This document shows positions 8,528-16,273 of a DNA stretch of 44,631 nt, piece by piece. Origin of the DNA: Boseongicola sp. (GTDB taxonomy: Bacteria; Pseudomonadota; Alphaproteobacteria; Rhodobacterales; Rhodobacteraceae); assembly GCA_028824715.1 (NCBI GenBank), contig JAPPCV010000081.1, positions 1-44,631 of the forward strand, in the 5' to 3' direction. Within the stretch, counting starts at the first letter, position 1. Each line of letters starts with the position of its first letter. The notes under the pieces are model-generated. The model did no database searches and had not been told where the DNA came from. It worked only from the letters and a program-made list of their open reading frames with translations. Made by a program: the position numbers and the translations under genes.

Positions 8528-9732
8528 CCGAAGATCCGTTCCTTCGCTGGAACCTCACGCCTGTCATCAACGCCTCCGGCACGATGACCGGCATCGGCGC
8601 GTCGCGCGTGGCGCCTGAAGTGCGCGCTTCCGTAGCCGGCATCCTCGGGGAATTCGTCGGGATAGACGAACTCCAGGCGCGGGCGAGTTCGGTCATTGCG
8701 CGGGCGACCGGCGCGGCGGCAGGCTGCATCACCACCTGCGCGGCAGCGGCCATGAGCCAGACCGTCGCCGCCTGCCTGACCGGGACGGACATAGCCAAGA
8801 TAGAGGCGCTGCCCCGGGTCGCTGGCGAACGGCGCGTGCTCCTGTCCCTGGGTCACATGGTGAACTACGGTGCGCCGGTCGACCAGGCGATTCGCATTGC
8901 CGGCGCGGAGGTGGTGCCGGTCGGCACAGCTGCGGCCTGCGAGACCTGGCATCTGCGCGCAGCGCTCGAGCAGGGCGCGGTCGCCGCGATGTATGTCGTG
9001 TCGCACCACACGGTGCGCGCGAACGAACTGCCGCTTGACGTGTTCGTCGCGACTTGCCGCGAATTTGGCGTGCCCGTGATCGTCGACATGGCGTCCGAAT
9101 ACGACCTGCGCGGCCCGGTCGCGCTCGGTGCCGCCGCGGCGATCTACTCGGGTCACAAGTTTCTCCAGGGCATCACAAGCGGAGTGGTTGCGGGCACCTC
9201 GGACCTGGTCCGCGCAACCTATCTTCAGCACATGGGCATCGGACGCACCATGAAAGCCGGCAAGGAAAGCGTCCTCGGCGCGATGGCCGCCCTGGAGCTG
9301 TGGGAAGCCCGTGACCACGCCGCCGCGCGGGCGACCGAGGAGACGCGGGTCGACTCGCTGATGCAGGACCTGGCGGACATCCCCGGGCTTGCGCTTGCGC
9401 GCCATGCCGACTGGACCGGCAACCCGATCACGCGGGTCCGGATCGCCGTCGATCCCGGCGCTGCCGGGTTCAACGCCTGGGAGCTCGCCGGCCGCCTCGG
9501 ATCGCGGTCGCCACGGATCGCGGTGCGGGACGACCTGATCGAGCGGCAGGAATTATACCTCGATCCCTGCAATCTCACCAATTCGGAGGCGAAGACGGTT
9601 GCCGCCGCCATCCGTGCGGAGGCGGCGCGTTTTCGTGACCGGGGCGACGGCTGCCGCATCGGCTGGAGTGACGCAAAGGCTGCGCGGGAAGCGGCTGCGC
9701 AGGCCTGGCGGGGCGACAGCCATGAGACTTGA
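8524..9732 (+). CDS. SelA/DgaE-like PLP-dependent enzyme
   Basis: A 402-residue fold-type I PLP protein related to selenocysteine synthase SelA and to the D-glucosaminate-6-phosphate ammonia-lyase DgaE group. Visible features are the N-terminal TPVINASGTMTGIGASR, the glycine/alanine cofactor loop TTCAAAAMSQTVAACLTG, the PLP-ring Asp in VIVDMASEYDLR and the Schiff-base Lys in YSGHKFLQGITSG. There is no selenocysteine machinery nearby, so a catabolic lyase role is more likely than tRNA selenation. Initiation is at GTG 8524, giving a GTGA overlap with the ATPase gene. An ammonia-releasing step would fit the RidA gene in the same operon. The substrate is unknown. Confidence 0.82.
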   Translation: MTEDPFLRWNLTPVINASGTMTGIGASRVAPEVRASVAGILGEFVGIDELQARASSVIARATGAAAGCITTCAAAAMSQTVAACLTGTDIAKIEALPRVAGERRVLLSLGHMVNYGAPVDQAIRIAGAEVVPVGTAAACETWHLRAALEQGAVAAMYVVSHHTVRANELPLDVFVATCREFGVPVIVDMASEYDLRGPVALGAAAAIYSGHKFLQGITSGVVAGTSDLVRATYLQHMGIGRTMKAGKESVLGAMAALELWEARDHAAARATEETRVDSLMQDLADIPGLALARHADWTGNPITRVRIAVDPGAAGFNAWELAGRLGSRSPRIAVRDDLIERQELYLDPCNLTNSEAKTVAAAIRAEAARFRDRGDGCRIGWSDAKAAREAAAQAWRGDSHET

Positions 9733-10492
9733 GGGCAGGCGCATCATCGTCACGGGAGCGGCGCGCGGAATCGGCCTTGCCGTCGTCCGCGCCTGTCTCG
9801 ACGCGGACGGCGAAGTGCTGGCCACCGATTCGGATGGCGAGGCTCTTGCCGCGGCCGCGGAGAGCCTCGGGAACCGTTCGGGACGTCTGAGGCATCACCC
9901 GATCGACATCGGCAATCCGCGGAGCGTAGCCAGGGCGCTCTCCTCCGTCCCCGACTGGCCCGCCCTGGACGGTCTCGTCAACAATGCCGCGATCCTGGAC
10001 ATCGGCGCATCGGGAACCGTCACCGATCACCGCTTCGCCGAGGTGCTCGACGTCAACCTCACCGGCGCTCTCAGGGTCACCCGCGCAGCCTTGCCACTGC
10101 TTCGGCGGTCGACCGCTCCGGCCATCGTGAACACGCTGTCGACCCAGGCCTTTTTCGGAGTGCCGCATTCCGCCGCCTATGCCGCCGCGAAGGGCGGGCT
10201 CTACATGCTGACGCGTTCCATGGCCGTCGACTTCGGAGCCGAGGGGATCCGTGTCAACGCGGTCGCCCCGGGCTTTGTCAACACTCGGATGGCAATCACC
10301 GAAGACGGCGTGCACGAGCACGAAACGGACGACTTCAGGACCCACTACATCGACGCCGGTCGCATTCCGCTCCGCCGCCCGGGAACGCCGGAGGACTGCG
10401 CCGGAGCTTTTGTCTTCCTGCTTTCCGAAAGCGCCCGCTACATCACTGGCCAGGCGCTCTGCGTCGACGGCGGGTTGAGCGCGACCTACTGA
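9722..10492 (+). CDS. Short-chain dehydrogenase/reductase (SDR)
   Basis: A 256-residue classical SDR. The cofactor loop is VTGAARGIGLAVV (TGxxxGxG), followed by Asp in LATDSDGEAL, which favours NAD over NADP. The structural NNAAIL motif, the catalytic Ser in NTLSTQAFF and the YxxxK motif in AAYAAAKGGLY are all present, as is the PG-motif VNAVAPGFVNT. The C-terminus GQALCVDGGLS is typical. ATG 9722 lies inside the preceding PLP gene (11-base overlap). The enzyme probably oxidises a hydroxyl of the imported polyol or sugar or of a derived intermediate. It is the last closely spaced gene before a 109-base gap. Confidence 0.92.
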   Translation: MRLEGRRIIVTGAARGIGLAVVRACLDADGEVLATDSDGEALAAAAESLGNRSGRLRHHPIDIGNPRSVARALSSVPDWPALDGLVNNAAILDIGASGTVTDHRFAEVLDVNLTGALRVTRAALPLLRRSTAPAIVNTLSTQAFFGVPHSAAYAAAKGGLYMLTRSMAVDFGAEGIRVNAVAPGFVNTRMAITEDGVHEHETDDFRTHYIDAGRIPLRRPGTPEDCAGAFVFLLSESARYITGQALCVDGGLSATY

Positions 10493-10601
10493 TGGAGCCC
10501 GCACGCGAAATCCGTTGTGCCGGATCGGCGGCTGGCCGTCGGCTCCTTGCCGCGCAATGTCGGCGCTCGCCTTCGCCCGCACAACCTGAGCGACTTGCCC
10601 G

Positions 10602-11675
10602 ATGAAACTCGATCTCGCTGACGGGCAAGGCCAAGATCTGGCCTGCGGCTTTCCCACCGTCTTCGGCAGGGGGCTGCTCAAGGAGTTTCGGGACTTCGTC
10701 AATCCACCCTTTCTGGTGGTCACGATGAACGACCTCTGGCCAATGTTCGGACGCCACTTCGAGGGCGCCGGCTGCCGCGCGTATTTCTGCGGATCGATCG
10801 AGCGAGCCGACCTGGAACGCGACGTCGCCGCACTTGGAGAGGTGCGGGCCATCGTGGGACTGGGAGGCGGCCAGGCGCTCGACGTCGCCAAGTTCTTCGC
10901 CTGGTGCCTCGACGTTCCGCTGTTCCAGGCCCCGACAGCACTCTCGGTCAACGCCGTCTACGGACAGCGTGCGGGGGTTCGGGACGACGGCAGGGTGGTC
11001 TACACCGGCTGGGCCGTACCGCAGGCGATCTATGTCGACTACGACGTTCTTGCGGCCTGTCCGCCTGCGCTCAACTGGTCCGGGATCGGGGACGTGCTGT
11101 GCTTCCACACCGGTGTTCTTGACTGGCGGTATGCTGAACAAGAGGGCAGGATCGAGGAAAAATGGCGCTATGACGAGGGCCTCGCCAGGCAGTCTCTCGC
11201 CAAGGTGCGGGCCATTGTCGAGAACGTGGACAACATCCGCGCGATGAACGATCGGGGAATCGAGACCCTGGTCGACGGACTGAAATGGGGCACGAGCTAT
11301 CACGGCGCCGGGTGGTGCCCCCGCCACATCGAGGGGACGGACCACTTCCTGTTCTACACCCTGGAGGCGCTGACCGGAAAGAAGTTCCTCCATGGCCAGC
11401 CGGTCGGACTCGGCGTCATCGTCGGGTCGATGCTCCACGAACAGGGAACCGAGGAAATGCTGGACACGATCTCCGGCATCGGCCTCGACATACGCCCGGA
11501 GGCGATGGGGCTGACCTGGGACCAGCTCGAGCACGGTCTCCGAACGATGCGGGAATACGTGAACCAGGTCGGGCTCTGGCACTCGATCGCCCACGACGCG
11601 AAGATCACGGATGGCTTCATCGCCGATCTGCGACGAAGCCTGAACAGCGCCTACGCAAGTCCATCCAGCACCTGA
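10602..11675 (+). CDS. Glycerol-1-phosphate dehydrogenase-like enzyme, copy 2
   Basis: A 357-residue paralogue of the product of 5932-6975, with the same order of motifs. The glycine-rich loop is IVGLGGGQALDVAKFFAW, the substrate loop PTALSVNAVYGQRAGV, the Asp of GIGDVLCFHTGV, and the metal His residues are in GTDHFLFYT and FLHGQPVGLG. All ligand positions are kept, so it should be active. It differs from copy 1 in the metal-site surroundings (YHGAGWCPRH against FHGAGWNPRH). It lies 109 bases after the SDR gene on the same strand and may still be co-transcribed. Two such paralogues around one transporter suggest sequential or stereospecific steps (inference). Confidence 0.82.
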   Translation: MKLDLADGQGQDLACGFPTVFGRGLLKEFRDFVNPPFLVVTMNDLWPMFGRHFEGAGCRAYFCGSIERADLERDVAALGEVRAIVGLGGGQALDVAKFFAWCLDVPLFQAPTALSVNAVYGQRAGVRDDGRVVYTGWAVPQAIYVDYDVLAACPPALNWSGIGDVLCFHTGVLDWRYAEQEGRIEEKWRYDEGLARQSLAKVRAIVENVDNIRAMNDRGIETLVDGLKWGTSYHGAGWCPRHIEGTDHFLFYTLEALTGKKFLHGQPVGLGVIVGSMLHEQGTEEMLDTISGIGLDIRPEAMGLTWDQLEHGLRTMREYVNQVGLWHSIAHDAKITDGFIADLRRSLNSAYASPSST

Positions 11676-12090
11676 GACGCGGTGGCAAGAGCCCGCGACC
11701 CCGTTTCGTCCTCGCTGGAGATGCCAGGGGTCGTATCGCGCAGCGCCGGAACATTTCGGCGGATGATGGGCAGCCTGACCCGCGGACGCCTGCCAAGTGT
11801 AGATGCGAGCCGTTGCCGTCGAAACGCCACGCACTTTGGGACCTGATGCCGGCACCAAGACCTTGCGCTTCCTCGATGGAATCCTGTCCGCCCTTGAAGA
11901 GGGGTGCGGCATGCGCTGCGGGATGAGGAGCACGTCGCACCTGCCGTCGATCTCAGCCGGACGGCACGGACGACGGAGGCCCCGCGACCGGAATCACGCG
12001 ATAGGAGCCGTACGATGGGAAAGGAAACGATTCTGGCAAAAGCGCTGAGGCCAAGCGCAGAAGTCCCGCCGTGCGAATTCACCGTTGACA
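11676..12090. other. 415-base stretch without a recognisable gene
   Basis: Several short open frames exist on both strands. One begins MRAVAVETPRTLGPDAG at 11803, and another ends near MGKETILAKALR at about 12015, but none matches a family I know. The high-GC coding-like texture suggests decayed coding sequence next to the broken aminotransferase copy. Confidence 0.4.
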
Positions 12091-12242
12091 GTCTGGGCCG
12101 CCTTCGACCATTGGGGACAGGAAGGCTCTCTTGAAGTGAATGCAACTGACCGTTCGATACGGTCACACTCCGCCACTGCCCTGCTCACTGGCTTCGCAAA
12201 GGCAACCGCGCTCCGGGAATGGTGTGAAAACCGTGCAGGACT
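12091..12242 (+). pseudogene. Broken aminotransferase copy, part 1 (before the insert)
   Basis: From 12091 the sequence aligns closely, by eye about four bases in five, with 973 onward of the intact aminotransferase gene at 130-1329. The shared text runs from VWAAFDHWG through ATALREWCE-RAGL. Homology begins abruptly, so the 5' two thirds of the gene are missing. It stops within the AGL codons at 12242, where a direct repeat GTGCAGGACT marks the insert boundary. The rest of the gene resumes at 15910. Confidence 0.85.
12233..12242. repeat. Left copy of 10-bp direct repeat GTGCAGGACT
   Basis: GTGCAGGACT sits at the left edge of the insert and is repeated exactly at 15910-15919. Joining the aminotransferase remnant through one copy restores the reading NRAGLSLGVG. 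This is the pattern of a target-site duplication. Confidence 0.75.
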
Positions 12243-12612
12243 GTGCGGGGTGAGGATAATCAACGGCTTGCGTTGGCGAACCCGAAAAACCCACACCTTG
12301 ATTTGATTGAGCTGTTTGGGCCTCTGGCGAACCTTTCCGGTTGCCTCAGAAACCGAAGGGCCGCTGACCGGACTGGAAGCCACTGAAAGGCGGCGGCCAT
12401 CAGATTGCGCGACGGTGCCAACCGCGGCGGACATGGAGCGAACCGGCAATTCCTTCATGCGGCAATCGCCGGAATCGCAAGTCCAAAAGAGATTCCGGGC
12501 GGCGCGCACTTCAGTACGCCTTGGCAGATCACGCGACAGATGTCTCCCGCCCTTCAGGAACGCGGGAAATCTGAACGATCAGACTTCCCGCGTTTGCACG
12601 GCGACACCTGCA
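12243..12612. other. 370 bases at the left end of the insert without a gene
   Basis: No supported coding region. The stretch holds the left junction, a GGGGTGAG motif at 12247-12254 that recurs at the right end, and the hairpin after the AAA gene at 12559-12594. Confidence 0.4.
12559..12594 (-). terminator. Hairpin terminator of the AAA ATPase gene
   Basis: AACGCGGGAA, one mismatch, TCTGA, loop ACGA, TCAGA, one mismatch, TTCCCGCGTT form a 15-bp stem. It begins 18 bases downstream of the AAA stop on the - strand. There is no long U-tract after it, so termination strength is uncertain. Confidence 0.6.
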
Positions 12613-13791
12613 TCAGTGCATGATTGGCCGCGCGAACATTTCCTCGGCCCGTCCCAGCATCCTGGACACGTCGCGCAGGCTCAGTCGCCTCTGGCGACAT
12701 CCCGTCGTCGCGGTTCGCTCAATCGCCTCCCGGACCGCATCCGCAGCCTCTGCAGACAAGCCGAGACGGATCGCCTGGCGTTCCGCGAAACTGCTCAGCT
12801 CCTCCAGGGAAAGGTCGCCGAGCCACACGATCTCGCATCGGCTCCGTACGGGCTCGGGAACGAGCCCGACATCGTTCGCCGTGAGCACCCAGCTCAGGTG
12901 ACTCATGTCCACGCCGATCCTGTAGTACGGGCACTGCCAGCGCCGTGCGCTGCCCGGCTCCATGAGTCCGAGAAGCGCGGACTGGAAGTTGAACGAGACC
13001 CCCGAAGTGCTCCGCGTCACACAAGCCTTGTCGACCTCCTCGACGACAATGACCGGGTTCGCGATTCGGGATGATATCACCGTCTGCAAAGGCCGCCCCG
13101 GCTGCTGGTCTGACCAGCCGCGCTCCGTTCCAGCCAAAATCATGCTCGACAGCCCCTGACCGGCGTCGATCACGCAGTGCGGCAGGTCAAGGACCTTGGA
13201 CAGTCCGTGCGCCCAGGCGGTCTTGCCGATCCCCGCCGGTCCGTGGAGCAGCAGCGGCCCGACACTTATCGGCCGACCCGCCCGCGCACCGCGCCGAAGC
13301 GCGTGCCAGACGACGGTGGTCGCAGCGCCCATCCAGGGGAACTCCGCATGCAGCGATGCCGCCAGTACGTCCGCCTTGGCCTCGTCGGCGACGGCCTTGA
13401 CAGGAACCATGCCAGCCAGCTGAAGAAGGGCGGTGCGGGCGCGCTTGTCTCTGTTTGAAGCAAGGTGGCCCAGCGACTTACGGTTCGCGGTCTTGCGGCG
13501 CGCGACAATCCGTTTTGCACGGTGGCGAATCCGCTGGATGTCACGGGGGCCCAATCCCAAGTCGTCCTCATCCGCCCCAAGGTCGTCGATGTCCGCTTCG
13601 TCCATGCCTGCTTCGTGGTCGTCCACGTAAGCATCGAGTTCATCCGGGTCTGTTTGGACGATCGAATCCGGCTCTTCGGAACGCAAGCGTGCCAGATGCC
13701 TGGAGAGCCTATTGCAAATCCCGTCAACGCCCGACTCGGGGTAAACCGGCGGATGGAGCAGGCGGACCTTCTTTCTTGATTTAGCCGACAT
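12613..13791 (-). CDS. Lon-like AAA+ ATPase without protease domain
   Basis: A 392-residue AAA+ protein. Walker A is LLLHGPAGIGKTAWAHGL (about residues 185-200), and Walker B is PVIVVEEVDKAC. Sensor 1 is in WVLTANDVGLVP, and the arginine region is EPVRSRCEIVWL; the C-terminal helical lid ends with RRLSLRDVSRMLGRAEEMF. The spacing and the GW-containing segment before Walker B resemble the ATPase module of Lon proteases, but the chain ends after the lid, so no Ser-Lys protease is present. The N-terminal part has an Asp/Glu-rich stretch (residues about 40-80), then a basic RHRAKRIVARRK stretch. It is transcribed away from the HTH-Fic pair within the insert. It may remodel proteins or nucleoprotein complexes; its partner is unknown. 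Confidence 0.75.
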   Translation of the reverse strand: MSAKSRKKVRLLHPPVYPESGVDGICNRLSRHLARLRSEEPDSIVQTDPDELDAYVDDHEAGMDEADIDDLGADEDDLGLGPRDIQRIRHRAKRIVARRKTANRKSLGHLASNRDKRARTALLQLAGMVPVKAVADEAKADVLAASLHAEFPWMGAATTVVWHALRRGARAGRPISVGPLLLHGPAGIGKTAWAHGLSKVLDLPHCVIDAGQGLSSMILAGTERGWSDQQPGRPLQTVISSRIANPVIVVEEVDKACVTRSTSGVSFNFQSALLGLMEPGSARRWQCPYYRIGVDMSHLSWVLTANDVGLVPEPVRSRCEIVWLGDLSLEELSSFAERQAIRLGLSAEAADAVREAIERTATTGCRQRRLSLRDVSRMLGRAEEMFARPIMH

Positions 13792-14650
13792 TTTGGAGAT
13801 CCTCGATGATGCCCGCCCGCCAGGAAAGGCAGGGGGCGCGATTTGGCAAAATGGGAGGGGGCGGCGCGATCGCCGCTAACGGTTCAGGCCCAGAAACCAG
13901 GCTCCCGCTTCGGTGCCGGGGCTGAGCAGTATGTCTGTATCAACCTCACAATGCCGGGCGGCTCGCATGATTCCCTTGGCTGATCAAGCGCAATTTCCCA
14001 AACTTGTCGGCAACAAGCGGCATAGTTGCCAAAATGTCTCGCTCAAGGATTCCGGACGTTCAATGCCGTCCCGCTGTGAGTTCACACGCGCGTTCGAAGA
14101 ACCGTGCTTGAATTAGCGGGAGAACTTCTTCGATCCCTAGAGGGGGGTGCAGCGTCGGATCCCGAGGATGCCGACCTAGACACATGGCGAGCAGTCTTAC
14201 GCCATTCAAGGAGTTGGGCTGCCGCGCATGCAGCGAGGTAGATTCTTGCGCAGTAACGGTTCGCGACGAAACTGGTCGATGTTGCACCTTGATGGCGCCG
14301 GACGATCTTGGGCCGGTCGAAAACGCTTACGCCGCAATGTATGGAAGTGGCAGCCCCCAAGACACGCTCCATGTTCGTTCTGCTCTTTGGCAGTGAGTCG
14401 GAGTCTCGTTATCCTTCACAGAAGAGTTTGCTTTGCAGAGGCTTGACATTCAACCCTTGAAATCAGTCCTTGGATGCGGGCGTGATTTGCACACCCGCGA
14501 CGCACACTATCTCAGCCTGGCAATGCATCGCAGCCTGGCAATGCGCGACGCGAATGATTGCCAAAGATGGACCAGGGGCTGACGCATTGAGTGGGGGGGG
14601 GACTCCTGCCATGCCTTGACTTGGCTAAGAACGGCACTCAGCCATGCCTT
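13792..14650. other. About 860 bases between divergent insert genes without a recognised gene
   Basis: No family match on either strand. It contains a GC hairpin GCGGCG-CGAT-CGCCGC at 13861-13876. A small frame at 14104-14241 (GTG start, LAGELLRSLEGGAASDPED…) has no known homologue I can name. An 18-base tandem repeat lies at 14513-14544. Base composition becomes more AT-rich towards the HTH promoter, unlike the surrounding chromosome. Confidence 0.4.
14513..14544. repeat. Short tandem repeat, CAGCCTGGCAATGC twice, 18-base period
   Basis: CAGCCTGGCAATGC occurs at 14513-14526 and again at 14531-14544, separated by ATCG. It lies about 180 bases before the HTH gene. A regulatory or end-recognition role is possible but unsupported. 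Confidence 0.4.
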
Positions 14651-14654
14651 AGTA

Positions 14655-14683
14655 TTGCAAATAGCAAAGAAATGCCATATTGT
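14655..14683 (+). promoter_or_regulatory. Likely sigma-70-type promoter of the HTH-Fic operon
   Basis: TTGCAA at 14655-14660 and TATTGT at 14678-14683 are separated by 17 bases, the ideal spacing for a -35/-10 pair. They lie about 45-70 bases before ATG 14727, in an AT-rich pocket. Confidence 0.5.
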
Positions 14684-14694
14684 AGGATTACAAT
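14679..14694. promoter_or_regulatory. Palindromic operator ATTGTA-GGAT-TACAAT
   Basis: A perfect inverted repeat of 6-bp arms overlaps the predicted -10 element of the HTH-Fic operon. This position suits autorepression by the HTH protein encoded immediately downstream. Binding is inferred from position and symmetry. Confidence 0.55.
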
Positions 14695-14726
14695 TACCTC
14701 TAATATGCACAACCAAAGGTTGGCAG

Positions 14727-15188
14727 ATGTCTGTTTCACGCGCAAAACAACGGCAAGCAGAAGGCAAGATCAATCAGGCCAGGCAGGGGGAACAGGCCCT
14801 CGCCAAGCCACTTGGAGGCTGGATTGCGACCTTCCAGGAAGCCATCGGCATGAGCGCACCAGCTCTGGCCGAGCGGTTGGGTGTGTCCAGGAACAGCGTC
14901 TACAGTTCCATCCAGAACGAACAGGCCGGGACAATCTCCCTGAACCAACTCGACAAGATGGCCGAGGCCATGGGGGGTAAGCTCGTCTATGCGATCACCC
15001 CGCGCGAGGGTCCGGTCGAAGAGATTGTCATGGTCCAGGCCCGCAAGAAGGCCAGGCGCATCATCCAGCGCACCCGTGCGCATATGGCGCTGGAAGAGCA
15101 GACTGAAGGCTTGCGCAGTCAGGAAGAGATGATCGAGGAGCTGGCCGGCGAAATTGCCCGCGAGATGCCCAGGGAATTCTGGAAGTGA
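14727..15188 (+). CDS. Mobile mystery protein A (XRE-type HTH regulator)
   Basis: A 153-residue protein matching the mobile mystery protein A family. A basic N-terminus precedes a helix-turn-helix at about residues 45-75 (MSAPALAERLGVSRNSVYSS), then ISLNQLDKMAEAMGGKLVYA. A charged helical tail ends in EIAREMPREFW. ATG 14727 gives the family N-terminus; an in-frame upstream extension exists but covers the promoter. The stop overlaps the next start as GTGA. This family is always paired with a Fic protein. The arrangement resembles a toxin-antitoxin or self-regulated module, with this protein as repressor or antitoxin (inference). Confidence 0.88.
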   Translation: MSVSRAKQRQAEGKINQARQGEQALAKPLGGWIATFQEAIGMSAPALAERLGVSRNSVYSSIQNEQAGTISLNQLDKMAEAMGGKLVYAITPREGPVEEIVMVQARKKARRIIQRTRAHMALEEQTEGLRSQEEMIEELAGEIAREMPREFWK

Positions 15189-15808
15189 CCTTGGTACTGC
15201 ACGAGCCTACCGGCGCGACCCCACTCACGCCTGACGAGTTGCTTGGCCTCAATGCCAAGCATATCACCACGCGCGGCGAGTTGAATGAGCTGGAAGGGGA
15301 GAACTTCATCGAGGGGCTGACCTGGCTGGACCGGCGACCGAAGTCCTTCGATGTCCTGACCGACGATGCCGCGCGAGAGGTTCACAAACGCCTGTTCGGC
15401 CAGGTCTGGGACTGGGCGGGCGTCTATCGCCTGACTGAGAAGAACATTGGTGTCCCGGTCTGGCACATCTCGACCGAAATGCGCACTTGCCTCGACGACA
15501 CTCGATACTGGCGCGAGAACGGCACCTACGACCCGCTGGAAGCCACCGCACGCTTTCATCACAAGCTGGTCTGGGTCCACCCCTTCGCGAACGGAAACGG
15601 TCGCTGGGCGCGAATCATGGCGGATGCCTACCTGGCGACGATTGATCCGGGCATTTTCCTCGATTGGCCGGGCGGCGGAACATTGACCGCTGATAGCGAC
15701 CACCGCGCACGCTACATCGCGGTGTTGCGGGCGGCGGATGGTTTTGAGTTCGGGCCGTTGATCGAGTTCGTGCAGGCTATCTCGTCGCAAACGCCGATCA
15801 GCGATTAG
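15185..15808 (+). CDS. Mobile mystery protein B (Fic/DOC family)
   Basis: A 207-residue Fic-fold protein with the active-site motif HPFANGNGRWAR (His, Phe, Asn-Gly-Asn-Gly-Arg), the consensus HPFxxGNGR of AMP-transferring Fic enzymes. The N-terminal LTPDELLGLNAKHITTRGEL and the AREVHKRLFGQVWDWAGVYR segment are typical of mobile mystery protein B. It starts at GTG 15185, overlapping the HTH stop by four bases. It probably modifies a target protein with a nucleotide. No inhibitory (S/T)xxxE(G/N) helix is obvious, so control may rest on the partner. It may help keep the insert in the genome (inference). Confidence 0.9.
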   Translation: MTLVLHEPTGATPLTPDELLGLNAKHITTRGELNELEGENFIEGLTWLDRRPKSFDVLTDDAAREVHKRLFGQVWDWAGVYRLTEKNIGVPVWHISTEMRTCLDDTRYWRENGTYDPLEATARFHHKLVWVHPFANGNGRWARIMADAYLATIDPGIFLDWPGGGTLTADSDHRARYIAVLRAADGFEFGPLIEFVQAISSQTPISD

Positions 15809-15861
15809 GTGGCTTCCGCGTCGACAACTCGGAATCGATCTCGGAAATCCGAAACTTCTTC

Positions 15862-15881
15862 AACTCCTCAGAGTAGGAGTT
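15862..15881 (+). terminator. Hairpin after the Fic gene
   Basis: AACTCCT-CAGAGT-AGGAGTT, a 7-bp stem with a 6-base loop, lies 54 bases after the Fic stop. Only a short TTC follows, so this is a weak terminator candidate. It lies within 50 bases of the right edge of the insert. Confidence 0.4.
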
Positions 15882-15909
15882 TCGGTCAAAAATGAAGGGG
15901 TGAGCCCGT

Positions 15910-15919
15910 GTGCAGGACT
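15910..15919. repeat. Right copy of 10-bp direct repeat GTGCAGGACT
   Basis: An exact second copy of the repeat at 12233-12242. It marks the right edge of the insert; the aminotransferase remnant resumes through it. Confidence 0.75.
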
Positions 15920-16115
15920 CTCATTGGGAGTCGGCCCAGGCATTGCGGAAAAGACCGCACCTGAGTGGCACCACTTCTTCCGGCTTGGCCATATGGGGCG
16001 TTTCAACGCCCAAGTGATCTCGGTGCTCTGGCTCCTGTTGAGGCAGGCCGTCGGTCTGCCGCACTGCCCTGGCCGCACGTTGAAGGTGTCAGAACTGATC
16101 GCCGCACGGGCATGA
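15910..16115 (+). pseudogene. Broken aminotransferase copy, part 2 (after the insert)
   Basis: The sequence continues the aminotransferase remnant of 12091-12242. AGLSLGVGPGIAEKTAPEWH aligns with AGLTLGIGLGMAERTTPEWH of the intact gene, then FFRLGHMG and the C-terminal SEL-AARA with the same stop position. Between NAQVIS and QAVGLPH a deletion shifts the frame (LWLLLR replaces GALGTVEAG). The copy was therefore already or became damaged besides carrying the insert. Confidence 0.85.
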
Positions 16116-16273
16116 CCGTCAGCGAAGCGGGCTCGCACGGCCACAGGTGCAGAATTGGCGACGGCACGCGACTGGTCGAGGCGCGCGAGATTGAACTGCA
16201 GCTTGGAACTCCGCCAAATGATGCTGGCACGTCTCAACGGAACGTCGACAAAGAGCTTTCCTGAAGTGCCATG

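Larger units (their letters stand above)
12243..15909. mobile_element. 3.67-kb insert with AAA ATPase and mobile mystery protein A/B pair
   Basis: The insert interrupts an aminotransferase pseudogene exactly between two copies of GTGCAGGACT. It carries a Lon-like AAA ATPase on the - strand, an HTH protein and a Fic protein on the + strand, and about 860 bases without an assigned gene between them. No transposase, integrase or resolvase is recognisable, and I see no long terminal inverted repeats. Both ends do carry GGGGTGAG in the same orientation (12247-12254 and 15897-15904). Mobile mystery proteins A and B are known as a pair found together in mobile regions, which supports the reading. 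The way it moved is unknown; it may be non-autonomous or mobilised in trans. Confidence 0.65.

Noticed and set aside
10443-11933. A 496-codon - strand frame over the second dehydrogenase paralogue
   Set aside because: The + strand product aligns throughout with its paralogue at 5932-6975; the antisense frame has no recognisable domain.
14104-14241. Small GTG-started gene in the insert
   Set aside because: A 45-codon frame with no ribosome site of note and no family match; kept only as a remark in the intergenic description.
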